A stretch of 64,000 bases of DNA from Vibrio pomeroyi (GCF_024347595.1 NZ_AP025507.1:1736001-1800000); one strand, 5' to 3'; positions 1 to 9,092 are shown, counted from the first letter of the stretch. Notes: generated from the letters alone by a model not told the origin. Translations and numbers: made by a program.

Positions 1-686
1 AGAACACTGGTTTTACCCGAGCCAGCACCTGCAAGAATCAGGTTATGGTCATCGTTCATCAAAACCGCGTATTGCTGCGACAAGTTCAAAGGAGACGACT
101 CACACTGAGCAAACAACACTTCCCAGTTTTTTCTTTCTGTCTCTAGCCATTGCTGGTTTCGATCGGCTTGTTTGATCTCGGTTTCAGATAGCCAAGGCTG
201 CATTCGCGCGATGCGGTTTGGCATGCGCTGCGCGGCTTCTTCTAAAGTCATGGTCATGCTTTCTAAACCAGCGTTGACCATATCGACCCAAATGTTGACC
301 TTAGAATGAGGTAAGAAGGCAGGAAGCTGCTCTAAACGTGTTAATTCGGCTTCCCATTTAGGAACGTGCTCCGCCAATTGTTCACACTGTGTGTCGTGCC
401 ATTTTTGATAAGCAGCAACCGATGTACGAGCAAACTGACGACATTGATCCCATGGTAAACCTTGAACTAACCAACTGCGCTGTTTACCGTCTTGTTGGTT
501 AGCAAAAAACTGTAACGATCCCCAAAACAATCCGCGCTTTATCGCGATCTTGCCACTCCAAATAGTAAACGGGATACGTTCTTCACTGCCCACTGAAGAT
601 AACAGTAGACGTGAACCATCAAGTTCAACCTGATGGTATTCATTTTGAATAAAAAATTGTGCAGTCTTGTTAGCGCTTAGCTGCAT
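1..686 (-). CDS. helD: DNA helicase IV, N-terminal part (cut by window edge)
   Basis: This is the first 228 residues of a superfamily 1 (UvrD/Rep-like) ATP-dependent 3'-5' DNA helicase. The frame is open from an ATG at 686 to the window edge. The Walker A motif GAGSGKT falls at about residue 220, inside the segment LILAGAGSGKTSVL, which is where E. coli HelD (684 aa) has it. The roughly 200 residues before Walker A are the HelD-specific N-terminal region, which separates this protein from UvrD and Rep, whose Walker A lies near residue 30. It is divergent from yccS with 177 bases between them. In E. coli yccS, yccF and helD are neighbours, which supports the call. About two thirds of the gene lies outside the window. 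Confidence 0.9.
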   Translation of the reverse strand, partial: MQLSANKTAQFFIQNEYHQVELDGSRLLLSSVGSEERIPFTIWSGKIAIKRGLFWGSLQFFANQQDGKQRSWLVQGLPWDQCRQFARTSVAAYQKWHDTQCEQLAEHVPKWEAELTRLEQLPAFLPHSKVNIWVDMVNAGLESMTMTLEEAAQRMPNRIARMQPWLSETEIKQADRNQQWLETERKNWEVLFAQCESSPLNLSQQYAVLMNDDHNLILAGAGSGKTSV

Positions 687-863
687 TGGAGTGTGCTCTT
701 AATTAGGAATATTGAATTTATATCATGATGCAATGAGAATTAATAATATCTCATATCTTATCGACGCTTTCATGACCACCTACGGGCAATTATGGATAAG
801 TATCAAATTCTTGTGCTTGATTTCTGTTAGGATTATGGTTTTTAGTGTGTCAAGTGAGCGACT

Positions 864-3047
864 GTGGACTTTTCAGCCAAATTACGCCTCTATTGGGCGA
901 ATAAAACCATAAATTACAGCGTATTAATTCTCATCACTCTGCTAGGTGTTGTCGTTCCTGCTTGGTATTATGGGCAAAACACACTCATCACTCCATTGAT
1001 CTTAGGTGTCATCGCCGCTGCACTGGCAGAAAGTGATGACAGCTTTACGGGACGCTTGAAAGCGCTCACCCTGACTTTTATCTGTTTTGCGATCGCCGCC
1101 TTTTCTATAGAACTGCTGTTCGACACACCTTGGTTATTCGCATTAGGTCTTTTCGCATCCACATTCTCGTTCATCATGCTCGGCGCAATTGGGCCTAAAT
1201 ACGCCAGCATCGCCTTTGGTTCTCTGCTGGTTGCTATCTACACCATGCTCGGCGCTCATGAAAGCATCAACTTATGGTTCCAACCGTTATTGCTCTTAAC
1301 AGGTGCGGCTTGGTACTACTTCATGTCGATGATCTGGCAGATTGTGTGGCCGATGCAACCTGTGCAGCAAAACCTTGCTAACGTGTTTGATCAGATTGGC
1401 ACCTACATGGGATCCAAGGCTGAGCTATTCTACCCAGTATCTGATCTTATCCCTCAGCCACACCGCATTATTGAAGCGAAATTAAATGCAAGTACCGTCA
1501 ATGCACTCAACATGTGTAAAGCAACCCTGCTTAATCGCTCTAAACGCGGACACATTGACGGACCCAGTGACCGATTCCTAAATACTTACTTCATCGCGCA
1601 AGACATTCACGAGCGCGTAAGTTCGACTCACTATCGCTATCAAGAACTTGCCAAACACTTTGAGCGCTCTGATGTGCTGTTCCGTTTTAAATATCTGCTG
1701 GAAGCGCAAGCAACCGCGTGTAAAGAAGTCGCTAGCTCGCTAAAGGTTGGCGCGGAATACCAACATGGCGATAAATCGGTATTGGCGCTTGATGAACTGA
1801 TGTCTTCGCTGAATCATCTGCATCAGCAAAACAAACCAGAATGGAAGCCGTTGCTGAGCCAATTGGATTACCTATTCAATAACCTCGCAACGGTTGAAAA
1901 GCAGCTATCGAACATCAGTAACCCAGATGCAGAAAAACTAGAAGAAGATGTCCTAGACGATACCAATCCGCACACCTTGACTGCGATGTGGCAAAAGATA
2001 AAAGCCAACTTGCATACAGATTCAATGTTGTTTCGTCACGCGATTCGTATGGCGATCACGCTGACACTCGGTTACGGCATTATTCAAGGTTTTGACATTG
2101 AACGCGGCTACTGGATTCTACTGACGACGCTATTTGTGTGTCAGCCAAACTACAGTGCTACTCGCCAAAAGCTGACTGCGCGTGTCATTGGTACGGTTGC
2201 AGGCTTATTGATTGGGGTTCCGCTATTGACCTTCTTCCCTTCTCAAGAGAGCCAATTGGTGTTCATTGTGATCAGTGGCGTGATGTTCTTTGCGTTCCGT
2301 ATCAACAACTACGGCTTCGCAACTGGCTTCATCACCCTGTTGGTATTGTTCTGCTTTAACCAACTTGGCGAAGGCTACGCCGTGGTGCTACCAAGATTGG
2401 CAGATACCTTCATAGGCTGTGCCCTCGCTGTATTGGCGGTGGTTTATGTATTGCCTGACTGGCAATCAAGACGCCTGCATAAAGTGATGGCTGATGCTCT
2501 TGATTCCAATAAGAACTACCTCGCACAGATCATCGGCCAATATCGTGTAGGTAAGAAAGACACGCTGAATTACCGCATCGCCCGCCGCAGTGCACACAAT
2601 AACGATGCGAACCTGACTGGTGCTATCAGCAGCATGTTAGTGGAACCCGGTAAATATCGTACTTCGGAAGATGAGAGCTTTCGCTTTCTAACGCTGAATC
2701 ACGCCCTACTCAGCTATATTTCGGCACTGGGCGCGCACAGAACGCGTATCGACGACGAATCCACACACAAGCTCGTTCTCGATGCACACCGTGTGATACA
2801 CGAGCACCTTGATGCTCTGAATGACCAACTCTATTCACATCGTGAACAGTGTGAGGTTAAAAATGCATACGACCCTGAACTTGATAAACGTCTAAGTGAG
2901 TGGCGAGAAGAAGATGAAAGCTCTGTCAGAATGGTCTTACAACAGCTTCATTTGATTTATCGAATGCTTCCAGAACTGCATACGCTAGCGACCAAGTTTG
3001 CGGTCAAGGTGAAGATTGATAAACCGCTCGATAAAGCTGATTCTTAA
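864..3047 (+). CDS. yccS: YccS family inner-membrane protein (FUSC type)
   Basis: 727-residue integral membrane protein of the YccS/YhfK branch of the FUSC (aromatic acid exporter-like) superfamily. A first block of hydrophobic helices spans about residues 18-140, a soluble region about 150-385, and a second helix block about 390-530. The second block contains the typical segment GYWILLTTLFVCQPNYSATR. A soluble C-terminal domain follows. It aligns from end to end with E. coli YccS as I remember it. The start is a GTG at 864, which gives an N-terminus matching the family (MDFSAKLRLYW versus MLSPLLKRYTW). The substrate is unknown; related proteins export aromatic acids. It is divergent from helD, as expected for this neighbourhood. 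Confidence 0.88.
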   Translation: MDFSAKLRLYWANKTINYSVLILITLLGVVVPAWYYGQNTLITPLILGVIAAALAESDDSFTGRLKALTLTFICFAIAAFSIELLFDTPWLFALGLFASTFSFIMLGAIGPKYASIAFGSLLVAIYTMLGAHESINLWFQPLLLLTGAAWYYFMSMIWQIVWPMQPVQQNLANVFDQIGTYMGSKAELFYPVSDLIPQPHRIIEAKLNASTVNALNMCKATLLNRSKRGHIDGPSDRFLNTYFIAQDIHERVSSTHYRYQELAKHFERSDVLFRFKYLLEAQATACKEVASSLKVGAEYQHGDKSVLALDELMSSLNHLHQQNKPEWKPLLSQLDYLFNNLATVEKQLSNISNPDAEKLEEDVLDDTNPHTLTAMWQKIKANLHTDSMLFRHAIRMAITLTLGYGIIQGFDIERGYWILLTTLFVCQPNYSATRQKLTARVIGTVAGLLIGVPLLTFFPSQESQLVFIVISGVMFFAFRINNYGFATGFITLLVLFCFNQLGEGYAVVLPRLADTFIGCALAVLAVVYVLPDWQSRRLHKVMADALDSNKNYLAQIIGQYRVGKKDTLNYRIARRSAHNNDANLTGAISSMLVEPGKYRTSEDESFRFLTLNHALLSYISALGAHRTRIDDESTHKLVLDAHRVIHEHLDALNDQLYSHREQCEVKNAYDPELDKRLSEWREEDESSVRMVLQQLHLIYRMLPELHTLATKFAVKVKIDKPLDKADS

Positions 3048-3403
3048 TAGACAAACAAAATACTGTAAAAACAAAAAGATAGCATTAATCGTATACCTTT
3101 TGATCATTTGTTACAGTTATATGTTGCTCTACCAATACCTCTAATTGAGTAGAGCAACTGCTTACCTACCCTTACCCCATAAGGGTTAAGACGATTTTTA
3201 CATTGTAGGAATTTTCTGACTTTGATTGACCAAGCCTTAACTTTGCCTAACATTTCTCGGACAAAAAACGACCAGAGGAATTTATAGTTGTCTTAGTTCT
3301 AGGAAATTACAAATTTCGTTTGATATTCACTTAATCTTGTTTGATTTCCCGCACCAGTAGTCTATGCTCAATTGAGCATATGGATTTGCACCAAGGTCAC
3401 ATT
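3048..3403. other. gene-free stretch after yccS
   Basis: About 356 bases without a convincing gene. It holds an inverted repeat, GTTGCTCTAC at 3123-3132 with GTAGAGCAAC at 3149-3158, and a second short one (ACCCTTA / TAAGGGT type) around 3168-3186. Neither is followed by a run of T, so they are not clear terminators. The last 100 bases are AT-rich and probably carry the promoter of the small gene at 3404. Confidence 0.5.
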
Positions 3404-3565
3404 ATGAATACACAACAATTTGAAGCATTCAAACAACAGATTCAGCTTCTTAGCCCACAGCAATTAAAAGCATTGCAAGGCGAGATTGACGGTAATCTTG
3501 AAACGGAACAACAAACTCTTCTTACTGATGAAGAACTAAATGCATTAAACGATCTGTTCAGTTAA
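3404..3565 (+). CDS. small conserved-type hypothetical protein, 53 aa
   Basis: I do not recognise a named family. The start is the ATG at 3404, preceded by an AAGG ribosome-binding site at a normal distance; an upstream in-frame start would only add residues read from the promoter region. The protein is rich in Gln and Leu. It has an amphipathic first half (QQFEAFKQQIQLLSPQQLKALQGEI) and an acidic end (LLTDEELNALNDLF). The first half resembles the short N-terminal helices of some IS1595-type transposases, but there is no transposase body nearby, so I would not call it a transposon remnant. A small helical protein-protein interaction module is the most that can be inferred. Confidence 0.55.
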   Translation: MNTQQFEAFKQQIQLLSPQQLKALQGEIDGNLETEQQTLLTDEELNALNDLFS

Positions 3566-3686
3566 TAGACAGACGTCACTATTTTAGCTTAAGTACACTG
3601 TTTCACTGTAAATTTTACCCCTTCACCATTGCGCTCAAAATATCGTCCACCTAGACTTATTCAACACGTCAATTAAAGGTTCTGCT

Positions 3687-4007
3687 ATGTCGATATCTGG
3701 TATTCAATCTGGTTACGCCATTATTCAGCAGTCAAACAATATGGCTGAAGAAGCCGCGCTCGAGCTCAATCTAGCCTCTAAACATACTCCAGAATCCGAT
3801 GATGCTTTCAAAGGCAGTGATCTCAGCTTCAACCAAGTAGAGCCTGAACAATCCATTTCGTTTAAAGACAAAGATCCAGAACCTATTTCATCCTCAACCG
3901 ATTCACTATTGAAGCTAACCCAAAGTGCCAGTTATAACCGTGTGGGAGCGAGTGTGGTTGATCGTCAAAGCGAAGCGATCGGTAGTCTTCTCGACATCCA
4001 CATCTAA
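3687..4007 (+). CDS. hypothetical protein with flagellar rod-like ends, 106 aa
   Basis: Not a named family that I recognise. The N-terminus (ISGIQSGYAIIQQSNNMAEEA) and C-terminus (SYNRVGASVVDRQSEAIGSL, then LDIHI) look like short versions of the two terminal helices of flagellar rod and hook proteins such as FlgC and FlgG. The C-terminus of those proteins ends in an ...A..V...ADEMLG.LLDI pattern. Between the ends lies a low-complexity acidic and Ser-rich linker (residues about 35-70) instead of a folded rod domain. The start is an ATG at 3687 with an AAAGG site just upstream. No other flagellar gene is nearby. The rod-like reading is inference from pattern only. Confidence 0.6.
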   Translation: MSISGIQSGYAIIQQSNNMAEEAALELNLASKHTPESDDAFKGSDLSFNQVEPEQSISFKDKDPEPISSSTDSLLKLTQSASYNRVGASVVDRQSEAIGSLLDIHI

Positions 4008-4192
4008 GCTATACTTACTGTTCGCACTTATTTTCAATGTTCTAAATCGACTTGATTCACCCACTTTGGACGCTTTTTGACGCAATAAGCACACAAACTG
4101 TAACTCATTATATCTGACGCTTGTTTCTGGTTTATTACTCGGTAGAATCAGCGCAAACCAATTTGCTGCACAAACTTTACTTCATACTATTT

Positions 4193-5455
4193 ATGCCAAA
4201 ACTAAATCTGCATCGCCGTGACTATGTTTCTATTTTAGGAGGCGACATCTCCGCAGACGAATTAGAAAAAAAGCTTCAACCTCACTTTGAAAAGCCAGTA
4301 AACAAGCTGACACCTAGCCCCTACCTGACAGAAAAGAATCTCACACGCCGTTGGACAGCGCTCGATAACGCAGAATCGCAAAAAGAGCTGCTCGACTCGC
4401 ATACTGAAAGTCAGATTCAAGCTTATGAGAAAAACATCGAACACTTTATCGGAACAGTAAAAGTGCCTGTCGGTGTCTCTGGCCCGTTAAGAGTCAATGG
4501 TCTGTTTGCTGAGGGAGATTACTTGGTACCACTCGCAACCACTGAGGCTGCGCTTGTCGCGTCATACAACCGTGGTTCAAAGCTCATTACAGCTTGTGGT
4601 GGCGCAAGTGCGATGTTGCTCAATGAAGGCGTAACACGTACTCCCGGTTTTGCATTCCAAGGTTTAGTAGAAGCAGGACAGTTTGTGGCTTGGGCAGTAA
4701 CCCAATATGAACAATTTAAAACCTTAGCTGAATCAACCACATCACACGGCAAGCTTACCGACATCAATATCAACATCGAAGGCAACCATGTCTACTTGGT
4801 GTTTGAATTTCTCACTGGGGACGCTTCTGGTCAGAATATGGTGACCATTGCGACCAATGCCGTGTTTGAATACATCATTGAAAATACACCAGTTAAACCT
4901 GACCATGCTTTCCTTGATGGCAACTTATCGGGCGACAAAAAAGCCAATACACAAACCTTACGCAGTGTTCGTGGCAAAAAGGTCACCGCTGAAGTAAACA
5001 TTCCTGCTGAGCTTGTTGCTAAGTACTTGCACACCACACCTGAGAAGATGGTGCAATTTGGCCAGATGACAACCGTTGGTGGCGCTTTGAGTGGCACGAT
5101 TGGTATCAATGCCCACTACGCGAATGCACTAGCAGCGCTCTACATTGCTTGCGGCCAAGACGCGGCGTGTGTTGCTGAGTCTGCGATCGGTATGACACGT
5201 ATGGAACTGAACAAAGCAGGCGGTTTGTACGCAAGCGTGACTCTGCCGAACCTGATGTTGGGAACTGTCGGTGGCGGTACTGGGTTGCCAAGCCAAAAAG
5301 CGTGTCTCGATTTGTTAGGACTGCACGGCAATGGTAAATCACAAGCCTTAGCCGAAGTCTGTGCTGCGCTGTGTTTGGCGGGCGAGTTATCGATTGTCGG
5401 CGCATTCTGTGCAGGCCACTTTTCGCGAGCTCACCATAAGCTAGCTCGTAAATAA
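4193..5455 (+). CDS. hydroxymethylglutaryl-CoA reductase, class I type
   Basis: 420-residue enzyme that reduces HMG-CoA to mevalonate. Landmarks of class I HMG-CoA reductases are present: PVGVSGPL (92-99), TTEAALVAS with the catalytic Glu at about 118, the dinucleotide-binding region TGDASGQN (208-215; usually DAMGMN), GDKK with the catalytic Lys at about 249-250, YIACGQDAA with the catalytic Asp at about 323, GTVGGGT (357-363), and a C-terminal His (about 409) in AGHFSRAHH. I chose ATG 4193 because it gives the family's usual N-terminus; there is no strong ribosome-binding site, and a TTG at 4121 is possible. No other mevalonate-pathway gene is in the window. A LysR gene follows 75 bases downstream. 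Confidence 0.9.
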   Translation: MPKLNLHRRDYVSILGGDISADELEKKLQPHFEKPVNKLTPSPYLTEKNLTRRWTALDNAESQKELLDSHTESQIQAYEKNIEHFIGTVKVPVGVSGPLRVNGLFAEGDYLVPLATTEAALVASYNRGSKLITACGGASAMLLNEGVTRTPGFAFQGLVEAGQFVAWAVTQYEQFKTLAESTTSHGKLTDININIEGNHVYLVFEFLTGDASGQNMVTIATNAVFEYIIENTPVKPDHAFLDGNLSGDKKANTQTLRSVRGKKVTAEVNIPAELVAKYLHTTPEKMVQFGQMTTVGGALSGTIGINAHYANALAALYIACGQDAACVAESAIGMTRMELNKAGGLYASVTLPNLMLGTVGGGTGLPSQKACLDLLGLHGNGKSQALAEVCAALCLAGELSIVGAFCAGHFSRAHHKLARK

Positions 5456-5467
5456 CCTTAATCCAAT

Positions 5468-5510
5468 TTGGCTTGTTCGGTTTTGTCGTTCATGAAAAAT
5501 CACAAGCCAA
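5468..5510. repeat. inverted repeat between HMG-CoA reductase and LysR genes
   Basis: TTGGCTTGT at 5468-5476 and ACAAGCCAA at 5502-5510 form perfect 9-base arms around a 25-base spacer. It lies 20 bases upstream of the LysR start at 5531. No T-run follows, so a terminator is unlikely. It may be a regulator-binding or RNA structure element. Confidence 0.4.
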
Positions 5511-5530
5511 TCTGAATACGTGAGTCACAC

Positions 5531-6442
5531 ATGGATTACTTACACTTATCGAGAGTGAGCCTTAAGCACCTCACTGCGCTGCATATTATGCTGAACACCC
5601 ACAGCGTGACTCAAACGTCTGAACAACTTTGTGTAAGCCCTTCGAGTGTAAGTAAAACACTCTCGCAACTGCGTGACATCCTTAACGATGAACTCTTCTA
5701 TCGAGACGGCACCAAGCTAATCCCAACACCTTTTGCCTTAAAGATAGCCCCAACCGTTCATGCCATTCTTTCCAGTATGAATGGACTCCTTCATCAAAAG
5801 AGTTTTACTCCAGAGGAGTACCAAGGCAGCTTTTCGCTCTCTATGCGTGAAAGCACCTTTGAAGTGTTCGCCTCCAAGATCAGTAAAATCACCACAGAAC
5901 TTGCGCCCAAAGCGAAACTCAATATCTATTCGAAACAACAACTTGGCTTCGATGCTTTGCTTAGTGGCAAGGTGAATTTGATCTTGTTGCCTCATGATAT
6001 CTCTCAGCCTCCAACCGATAATAAAGAGCTGGTATGGGAAACCATTCTTCCCGATGAGATGGTTTGTTTGATGGGTGCCCACCACCCGCTCGTTCAGCAA
6101 GAGCTGACGGTCGAGGGTTATTTAGATTACAAGCATATTGGTATTTTAGATAATGAACTGTCTCAGCCTTACTTTGAGCAAAACTTAGTTCAATGCCACC
6201 AGCCGAGAGAGATGGCGATATCGGTAGCGGACTTTGGTGCTGCAGCCGTGCTTTGTCATCACACGCCTTTCTTGTTCACCTGTTCAAAGCAATGGGCTGA
6301 ACATGCGAAACAAGCGCATGGATTAGTGAGTAAGCCACTTCCCTTCGATTACGGTAAAGTGGCGTACAGCCTAGTATGGAACAAACCAAACATGAATGAT
6401 CAAGCGATCAAATGGCTATGTGACTTGTTCTTAGAAGCTTAA
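5531..6442 (+). CDS. LysR family transcriptional regulator
   Basis: 303 residues. A winged helix-turn-helix at about residues 8-65 (HIMLNTHSVTQTSEQLCVSP, then SSVSKTLSQLRD) is followed by a LysR substrate-binding domain. The recognition-helix region is standard for the family. It lies on the same strand 75 bases after the HMG-CoA reductase gene and is convergent with yjjW. LysR genes often control an adjacent gene, so the reductase is a candidate target. That is inference: the usual divergent arrangement is absent. The effector is unknown. Confidence 0.88.
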   Translation: MDYLHLSRVSLKHLTALHIMLNTHSVTQTSEQLCVSPSSVSKTLSQLRDILNDELFYRDGTKLIPTPFALKIAPTVHAILSSMNGLLHQKSFTPEEYQGSFSLSMRESTFEVFASKISKITTELAPKAKLNIYSKQQLGFDALLSGKVNLILLPHDISQPPTDNKELVWETILPDEMVCLMGAHHPLVQQELTVEGYLDYKHIGILDNELSQPYFEQNLVQCHQPREMAISVADFGAAAVLCHHTPFLFTCSKQWAEHAKQAHGLVSKPLPFDYGKVAYSLVWNKPNMNDQAIKWLCDLFLEA

Positions 6443-6500
6443 CCCTTTTAATAACTTAACGTTCTTTGAAGCGTGACTAAGCGTCTAAACCACTTAAAAG

Positions 6501-7415
6501 CTAGGTATAAACCTCTGGCGTTTGCATCGGTCTTTGAACTATCGCGTAGAGCTTGTCGTGAAAGCTCTGCATTTGTTGCCCTGTACATTTAGGCCACTCT
6601 AATGCTTCGCCGATCACACCGTGATGTTGAAACGCATTGAGCCGAATCCGCACATCACTTGGCAATCCATTTAAGTAATAGCCAACTTGCTCTATCTCGT
6701 CCTCAAGATCGCTTTTATTCGGAATATGCAGTAACCGAACTTCATGTAACTTACCTTTATCAGCCAAATAGTTAATGGTTTCAAACACACGATGGTTTCC
6801 TCTGCCGACCAACCATTGGTGTGTTTCTGATTGCAAAGATTTTAAGTCAATCATCGCGCCATCAAGGTAAGGCAATACTCGCTCCCAGCCTTGTTTAGAC
6901 AACGAACCGTTACTATCAATAAAACACGTTAAGTGTGCCAACTGCGCGTCGCTTTTTATCGCTTGAAACAGTTCGATGATAAACGGCAGTTGCATGGTTG
7001 CTTCGCCACCCGAGACGGTAATACCGCTCAGGAAGAATTGGTTATGCCTAACGAGTTCAAGTACCTCAGAGACCGTCATCGATGTGATTTTCGGGCTCGA
7101 TTTATGGTTACAGATGTCAATGCACTGATCACAATTAGTGCAAGCCACCGGATCCCACTTCACTTTGCCATCAACGGTGCTCAACGCACCGCTTGGACAC
7201 CCGCTGACGCAGTCTCCGCAGTGGTTACAGTGATTAATGGTGTGTGGGTTGTGACAGGTTATACAATCGAAATTACACCCCTGTAGGAACAGCACTAGGC
7301 GATTTCCCGGTCCATCAACACAAGAAAAGGTCAGCACACGGCTGACCTTCGCTTGTTTTTCTGTCTTATTGTTATTAACCCTAGCCATTTGAGTTGTTAG
7401 ATCAGAAATTTTCAT
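6501..7415 (-). CDS. yjjW: YjjW family glycyl-radical enzyme activase
   Basis: 304-residue radical SAM enzyme that would create the glycyl radical on its partner YjjI. The radical SAM cluster motif is C47-X3-C51-X2-C54 (GCNFDCITCHNP). Two ferredoxin-type [4Fe-4S] motifs follow, C63/C66/C69/C73 and C92/C95/C98/C102. A typical activase SGGE motif lies at about 135-138 (GITVSGGEAT). It sits 24 bases after yjjI on the same strand, so the two are almost certainly one transcript. Its ribosome-binding site is weak. Activity would be confined to anaerobic conditions because of the oxygen-sensitive cofactors. Confidence 0.92.
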   Translation of the reverse strand: MKISDLTTQMARVNNNKTEKQAKVSRVLTFSCVDGPGNRLVLFLQGCNFDCITCHNPHTINHCNHCGDCVSGCPSGALSTVDGKVKWDPVACTNCDQCIDICNHKSSPKITSMTVSEVLELVRHNQFFLSGITVSGGEATMQLPFIIELFQAIKSDAQLAHLTCFIDSNGSLSKQGWERVLPYLDGAMIDLKSLQSETHQWLVGRGNHRVFETINYLADKGKLHEVRLLHIPNKSDLEDEIEQVGYYLNGLPSDVRIRLNAFQHHGVIGEALEWPKCTGQQMQSFHDKLYAIVQRPMQTPEVYT

Positions 7416-7439
7416 AATTAATGTGATTCGATTGCAACG

Positions 7440-8996
7440 CTATTCGTACGTTGGTGTCATCTCTAAACTCGCCACACGCGGTTTACGCTCTAAGATACCC
7501 GTGTTCTTCGCAGCTTCGGCTCCCAAGAAAGTCGTGTTAGTACGCGAACCATGCTCGTCATATTTAGCAATGTCAGACAGTTTAATCATGTAACCTGTCA
7601 CACGAACTAGGTCGTTCGATGCAACGTTGGCAGTAAACTCACGGTAGCCCGCTTGGATTGCGCCTTTACACAGATTGAACATCGCTTCAGGGTTCGACTT
7701 CACTGTTTCGTCGATGGTCAGAATGTCGCTGATACCTGAGGTATAGAACTTATGGTGACCCGCAGTCGCACGAACGTAAGAAACAGGATCAGGTTCTGTT
7801 CCATAAGGAATACGCACACCTGGGGTTACGTCTTCATCTAAGCTGATGCCACCTTGAGCGTGTAATAGAGCCTTGCCTTCCAACCCATACTTCACTTCAG
7901 AGCTTTCAACGATCTCAGCCAGCTTTTCAGAAATACGGTGTCCGAGTTGGTTGGCTTGTTCGTCATGACCATAACGCCCTGCTTTGCCCTCTTTTTCCAT
8001 CAAGATGTTCACAGCTTCAGCCATGCCGTAAATGCCAAACATTGGTGCGAATCGATCTTCTTCGATCAAACCCTCTTTGGTTAAAAAGCCTTCGAAGAAG
8101 TTAGACTCTTCATGCAAGAAACGGCTACGCGCGTTCATCAGCTCAACCATGATACCGCTATAGTTTGGTAGCACTTGTTGTAAGAAATCGGCACTGTCCT
8201 CAGACTTCAACGCCACTTGTTTCAAGTTCATACGTACTAGCGTATTTGAACCGCCCGCCAAAGGTAGCGAGTTGTAGCAGCTCACGATACCAAAACGCTT
8301 ATCACCATACGCTGCGGCATGTGCAGGATAGTTGGCGATGTGTGGCTTGCTGCATTCGCAGATATTGCTCGCTGCATGACGCAACAGATCATCAGGTGTC
8401 ACAGCTGGGTCGTACATAAAAGTTAAGTTAGGTGCGATCTGCTTAAGTTCAGCATCGACACGTAAAATGCTGCGACAGATGATGTTATCTGTTGGGCCGA
8501 TATTTACATGCATGAAAGCATCTGGCAGCGTGCGATCCAACATAATCCAGAACAGCTTAAGCTTTTGATAAACCTGTTGTTCTGTTAAGTCGCCAACGAA
8601 AGGCATCAACACATCATCCAGTTGACCTAAGTAAACCGGAATGGAAGTCACTGACGGAACGTGATGATAAAGGATGGTCAGCATGTTCAATGCTTCGTCG
8701 AAATTAGTTGCCGCGCTAAGCTCTAAATACTTTGAGCCTTGATGTAAGTATTTAGAATAATCGGGAAGCACATAGCGCGGCTTAAATGGGGCGTGACCTT
8801 CGAACATGTCACATAGCACACCTTGTTGTAAGGCTTGCTCTACTTCATTGCTTACCGGCATATACGGCAGGCTAGCTTCAGCTTCTAAGGCAAGATAGCT
8901 CGACTTCTGTTTTGGCGACAGATTGGCATCTGAAATGATATTGCTAAAGCGTTGTTGTTGCTCTGAAAGTTGTGGAGAAGCAGATTGGTGGCTCAT
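7440..8996 (-). CDS. yjjI: YjjI family glycyl-radical enzyme
   Basis: 518 residues, the usual length of YjjI (about 516) and shorter than pyruvate formate-lyase. The C-terminal glycyl-radical motif is RVTGYM with Gly468 as the radical site. A candidate thiyl-radical cysteine is Cys240 in GIVSCYNSLP. The substrate of the family is not established to my knowledge. The activase gene yjjW follows directly. The start is an ATG at 8996 and the gene is preceded by a short palindrome at 9078-9092 that could be an operator. It acts in the cytoplasm, presumably in anaerobic carbon metabolism. Confidence 0.92.
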   Translation of the reverse strand: MSHQSASPQLSEQQQRFSNIISDANLSPKQKSSYLALEAEASLPYMPVSNEVEQALQQGVLCDMFEGHAPFKPRYVLPDYSKYLHQGSKYLELSAATNFDEALNMLTILYHHVPSVTSIPVYLGQLDDVLMPFVGDLTEQQVYQKLKLFWIMLDRTLPDAFMHVNIGPTDNIICRSILRVDAELKQIAPNLTFMYDPAVTPDDLLRHAASNICECSKPHIANYPAHAAAYGDKRFGIVSCYNSLPLAGGSNTLVRMNLKQVALKSEDSADFLQQVLPNYSGIMVELMNARSRFLHEESNFFEGFLTKEGLIEEDRFAPMFGIYGMAEAVNILMEKEGKAGRYGHDEQANQLGHRISEKLAEIVESSEVKYGLEGKALLHAQGGISLDEDVTPGVRIPYGTEPDPVSYVRATAGHHKFYTSGISDILTIDETVKSNPEAMFNLCKGAIQAGYREFTANVASNDLVRVTGYMIKLSDIAKYDEHGSRTNTTFLGAEAAKNTGILERKPRVASLEMTPTYE

Positions 8997-9077
8997 GATT
9001 AAACCCTTAAAATTGTTATGGGCTTATTTTATATCTCACCGTTGTATTTCCACTAATGAAATGTATGCAAGACTATT

Positions 9078-9092
9078 TTTCCAAAATGGAAA
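9078..9092. promoter_or_regulatory. short palindrome upstream of yjjI
   Basis: TTTCCA at 9078-9083 and TGGAAA at 9087-9092 form a perfect 6-base inverted repeat with a 3-base spacer, about 82-96 bases upstream of the yjjI start. It could be an operator. I see no FNR-type TTGAT-N4-ATCAA site between it and the gene. Confidence 0.35.

Noticed and set aside
712..912. 66-residue frame upstream of and overlapping yccS
   Set aside because: It overlaps the promoter region and the first codons of yccS in another frame. It lacks a ribosome-binding site and its composition is not protein-like.
3123..3158. Inverted repeat after yccS as a terminator
   Set aside because: Ten-base arms are present, but the loop is long and no T-run follows on either strand. 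It is noted only as a repeat within the gene-free stretch.
3404..3565. Small protein as a transposase remnant
   Set aside because: The N-terminal pattern resembles some IS1595-type transposases, but there are no inverted repeats, target duplications or transposase body nearby.
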